From the NCBI GenBank assembly GCA_012729015.1, contig JAAYDY010000092.1, positions 1-51,010 of the forward strand: DNA of 51,010 nt, in the 5' to 3' direction. Shown in pieces: positions 49,105-51,010 of the stretch. The notes under the pieces were generated by a model. It was not told the DNA's origin, ran no database searches, and saw nothing but the letters and a program-made list of their open reading frames with translations. The DNA is from Phycisphaerae bacterium (GTDB lineage Bacteria; Planctomycetota; Phycisphaerae; FEN-1346; JAACEH01). How positions within the stretch are numbered: position 1 is the stretch's first letter; every line of letters begins with the position of its first letter. Both the position numbers and the translations under genes were made by a program.

Positions 49105-49156
49105 CCCCTCCCCCTCCCAGGGGGAGGTGCCCCGAGCGCAGCGAGGGGCGGTGAGG
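49105..49156. repeat. Double-hairpin repeat (CTCCCCCTCCCAGGGGGAGG)
   Basis: Two palindromes in series: CTCCCCCTCCCAGGGGGAG and GCCCCGAGCGCAGCGAGGGGC. It begins 13 bases after the nuclease stop codon and could act as a 3' stabiliser or terminator. I see no other copy in the window; the style is that of interspersed palindromic repeats. Confidence 0.5.
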
Positions 49157-49216
49157 ATCCATCCGGGTGCTGCTTTGGAGCAACCACGCTGCCCGGCTCC
49201 ATGGCCACGCGAGCGC

Positions 49217-49297
49217 GGTCATGCCACACGCGCCAACCGTAGGGGCGGCTCGCAGCAAGTCCCGAGCTTGGTCGCGGGGCGAGCCGCCCTCATGACC
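49217..49297. repeat. Palindromic element related to MITE family 1 core (81 bp)
   Basis: GGTCATG (49217-49223) and CATGACC (49291-49297) bracket a segment with CGCCAACCGTAGGGGCGGCT and a matching CGAGCCGCCCT. The core is shared with MITE copy B (CGCCAACCGTAGGGGCGGCT is identical there), but the ends differ from the GTGCACGTCACG repeats. About 25 bases separate the core arms. It may be a related element with different ends or a captured core. Confidence 0.6.
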
Positions 49298-49368
49298 AGC
49301 CGCACACCGACACCGGCCGCTTCGCCTGGGCTGCGGCTCCACGGCGGGACCGACTGAGCGGCGGCCGG

Positions 49369-50433
49369 CTACTCCGAGGGATTGATCTTGCCGTCCTTCG
49401 CTTTCTTCAGCAGGTCGATCGCCTTGGTGGCAAAGACCTGGATCCACTCCAATTCCTCGGCCTGGTCGAAATCCCGCGGGAGGACTTCAATCGCTCTCAT
49501 CGCATTCGTCGCGAGTGTGTCGAGGTCTTTCTGCGTGAATACACAGGAACTGACCTCCTGCTCCACTAGGAGAAACCGGCATCGCCCCACGTAAGTGTTT
49601 GGGTTTTCCTCACTCTTGCGAATCACATGCAGCGTCCAGAGATCGTCCGGCGCGCAGAACCGTTGGATGCGTTTGAGCAACACTTCGATCCTCGCCGAGC
49701 GGGCGTTCAGCGGCATCTTGGCAATCTCAACCAGTTCCTTGTCCCAGATGGCCCTTTCTTCTTGCAGTTGCGATGACAGTTGTTGTTGCCGCGAAACGAT
49801 CTTCCTTCGGATCTGTGGGTCGGGATCGTCTTCAGGAAACACCTCCGTGGGCGCGTCGTGAACGTGATAGGTCCACCAATGGATGGCCTTGATATGCCAC
49901 TCGGCGCACGGATCGATGCGCAAGGCGCGGGTGAGAATCTGGATGGCGCGATTGTCGAACTGATGACGTCCGGAAGTCGCGGTGGCCTGGGCGGACAGGC
50001 ATTGCTGCCAGAGTCGGCGGAAGCGAGAAGCCCCATCGCATGTCCGCAGATACCACGACGCTTTGGCCAGCAGGTTCCTCTCCATCGCGACCGCACGGTC
50101 GTAGCTGCGGCTGTCGTTCACCTGCCCGAGCTCCCGCCTGAACGCCGTGTCAAACGCCATAAGCTCAGCGTCACGGCCCTGTGGGGCCTCGAAGGTCACT
50201 TCGACCACCTCGGAGATCTTCTCCTTGAGGACCTCGGTCCCCCCACGCCAGGTAACCGTGGCCCCGTCGTCGGTTGGCACAATGCTCTCGCCCACGACGA
50301 GGCGCGGACCGGCCGTTGCCACCTGAAGCTTCACTTTGCCCTCACTGCCGAGTGATACCTTGACGTCGGTGAATCCGGCGATGCCACCGACCAACACGAT
50401 CAGTGCAGCGCCCATGCGGCCCGATGCTATCAT
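49369..50433 (-). CDS. Exported hypothetical protein
   Basis: 354-residue protein with an N-terminal hydrophobic segment (about 6-22, GRMGAALIVLVGGIAGF) acting as signal or anchor. Residues 25-85 are beta-rich (VKVSLGSEGKVKLQVA; PTDDGATVTWRGG); the rest is helical with many Gln, Arg and Trp (QQQLSSQLQEERAIWDKELV). No family was recognised. AGAGGAG lies 6 bases before the ATG at 50433. Codon use and GC are lower than in the neighbours (AAT, TTC, ATT more frequent), and it sits at a repeat-rich edge, so recent acquisition is possible. Confidence 0.6.
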   Translation of the reverse strand: MIASGRMGAALIVLVGGIAGFTDVKVSLGSEGKVKLQVATAGPRLVVGESIVPTDDGATVTWRGGTEVLKEKISEVVEVTFEAPQGRDAELMAFDTAFRRELGQVNDSRSYDRAVAMERNLLAKASWYLRTCDGASRFRRLWQQCLSAQATATSGRHQFDNRAIQILTRALRIDPCAEWHIKAIHWWTYHVHDAPTEVFPEDDPDPQIRRKIVSRQQQLSSQLQEERAIWDKELVEIAKMPLNARSARIEVLLKRIQRFCAPDDLWTLHVIRKSEENPNTYVGRCRFLLVEQEVSSCVFTQKDLDTLATNAMRAIEVLPRDFDQAEELEWIQVFATKAIDLLKKAKDGKINPSE

Positions 50434-50609
50434 GCCAACTCCTCTTTCTCAAGTTGCAGGCTCTCCGGCTCTCCGGGGGCTCTCGGGGACAACGTTCACG
50501 CGGAGTACCACTCCCACAAGCTCCCGCTCGACACCCACTGAGTCATTGCAGGTGCCAAAACCGTTGGGCGGAAAAAAATCTATGATTTCTGCTCTGCGCT
50601 CAACCAGCC

Positions 50610-50638
50610 GGGGGGGGGGGCGTATCGAGTGGGGGGGG
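50610..50638. repeat. Two poly-G tracts (11 and 8 bases)
   Basis: Runs of 11 G and 8 G are separated by CGTATCGAGT. Such tracts can slip in replication and are also prone to sequencing error. No coding frame depends on them that I can support. Confidence 0.75.
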
Positions 50639-50868
50639 CCGTGGCCACGCTGGCGGCCACATTCTCTGGTTGCTGAACCGACCTGAGAGAGGGCCCGTGA
50701 CGCACCGCCCCCATCCGCACCATGGTCACTTTCCACAACGGTCTGGCCGAAGACCAGACGGCTGCGCGGGCCACAGCGGGGCGAGGATCAGCTATCGGTG
50801 TCGTGTGAATGACCCTGAGGGGCGATCTTGCCGGGGATGGCTCGGTTCACCCGGTTCAGTAGGTCGCC

Positions 50869-50890
50869 GGGTGCCATGCCTGTCCCGTCG
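50869..50890. repeat. Partial copy of repeat D
   Basis: GGGTGCCATGCCTGTCCCGT then CG matches the first 22 bases of the copy at 50929-51003 with one mismatch. The palindrome is incomplete, the right arm having become GAGCCTGTCC. Confidence 0.6.
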
Positions 50891-50928
50891 AGCCTGTCCG
50901 ACAATTCGTTGCGTGGTTCGTTGTTGCT

Positions 50929-51003
50929 GGGTGCCATGCCTGCCCCGTCAGGCATGGGCGAGTTCCCTTGCGCTTCCGCGTGGCTGCAAGCAGCCACCCT
51001 ACG
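50929..51003. repeat. Interspersed repeat D, full copy
   Basis: 75 bases with two palindromes: CATGCCTG-N6-CAGGCATG and TGGCTGC-AA-GCAGCCA. The same two modules occur at 26072-26173 with a 27-base insertion in the second, and the first alone occurs inverted at 13831-13860. Confidence 0.7.
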
Positions 51004-51010
51004 CCTGAGA

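Larger units (their letters stand above)
50434..51010. other. Gene-free, repeat-rich end of the window
   Basis: 577 bases. It holds two G runs (11 at 50610-50620, 8 at 50631-50638), then a half copy of repeat D (50869-50890) and a full copy (50929-51003). Open frames here are repeat-derived or run across homopolymers and lack ribosome binding sites. Confidence 0.6.

Noticed and set aside
50788..50997. 69-residue minus-strand open frame with repeated GxGMAP segments
   Set aside because: It is translated from two copies of interspersed repeat D. The periodicity belongs to the DNA repeat, and there is no ribosome binding site.

Overview
High-GC bacterial chromosome segment, most likely Planctomycetota and perhaps class Phycisphaerae. 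The pointers are two exported proteins ending in VPEP-type PEP-CTERM sorting signals, a zinc-ribbon/DUF4190/DUF1559-like prepilin-type protein, a DUF4416 protein, secreted heparinase and sialate-esterase families, and many short GC-rich interspersed palindromic repeats. No phage, plasmid, CRISPR or rRNA genes are visible. This is housekeeping and envelope/exopolysaccharide gene space peppered with small non-autonomous mobile elements.

Layout. 1-3.4 kb: an aldo/keto reductase, then a PEP-CTERM protein gene divergent from a GntR/LacI-type regulator. 3.5-5.4 kb: translationally coupled pyrK-pyrD. 5.5-10.5 kb: a nickel uptake locus (OprB-like porin, NikK, NikM, NikL, NikQ, NikO). 10.8-12.2 kb: overlapping HD-GYP and PilZ genes (cyclic-di-GMP). 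12.2-15.9 kb: PHP phosphoesterase with a basic tail, second aldo/keto reductase, Gfo/Idh/MocA oxidoreductase. 16.4-19.3 kb: ECF sigma factor, anti-sigma-like protein, PDZ protein and a Spy-like membrane-anchored protein. 19.4-21.6 kb: NagD-like HAD phosphatase, lipoprotein, PIG-L deacetylase. 22-26 kb: small uncharacterised protein, metallophosphoesterase coupled to a secreted transglutaminase-like protein. 26.4-28.8 kb: prepilin-like protein and class II fructose-bisphosphate aldolase. 29-34 kb: radical SAM/SPASM protein, Cof-type HAD phosphatase and two tandem sialate O-acetylesterases. 34.4-36.7 kb: tRNA-Leu(UAG), dapB, thrC. 37-39.3 kb: a second PEP-CTERM gene divergent from a second, homologous regulator. 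39.4-45.3 kb: O-antigen-ligase-like protein, WecA/MraY-like glycosyl-1-phosphate transferase and DUF4416 protein, all chained by 4-bp overlaps, then proS. 45.4-49.1 kb: heparinase II/III-type lyase and a YhaM-like OB/HD nuclease. 49.4-51 kb: an exported hypothetical and a repeat-rich gene-free end.

Most notable: (i) two complete copies of a 173-183 bp MITE-like element with terminal inverted repeats of about 20 bp and 8-bp target duplications; (ii) an unrelated 99-bp MITE-like element with 21-bp inverted repeats and a perfect 9-bp target duplication just after the radical SAM stop codon; (iii) the twice-repeated layout of a PEP-CTERM gene divergent from a paralogous regulator, with inverted repeats between; (iv) short repeat families, one of which forms the C-terminal coding end of a metallophosphoesterase. 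Coordinates were read by hand and homology calls come from motif recognition only; no database search was possible.
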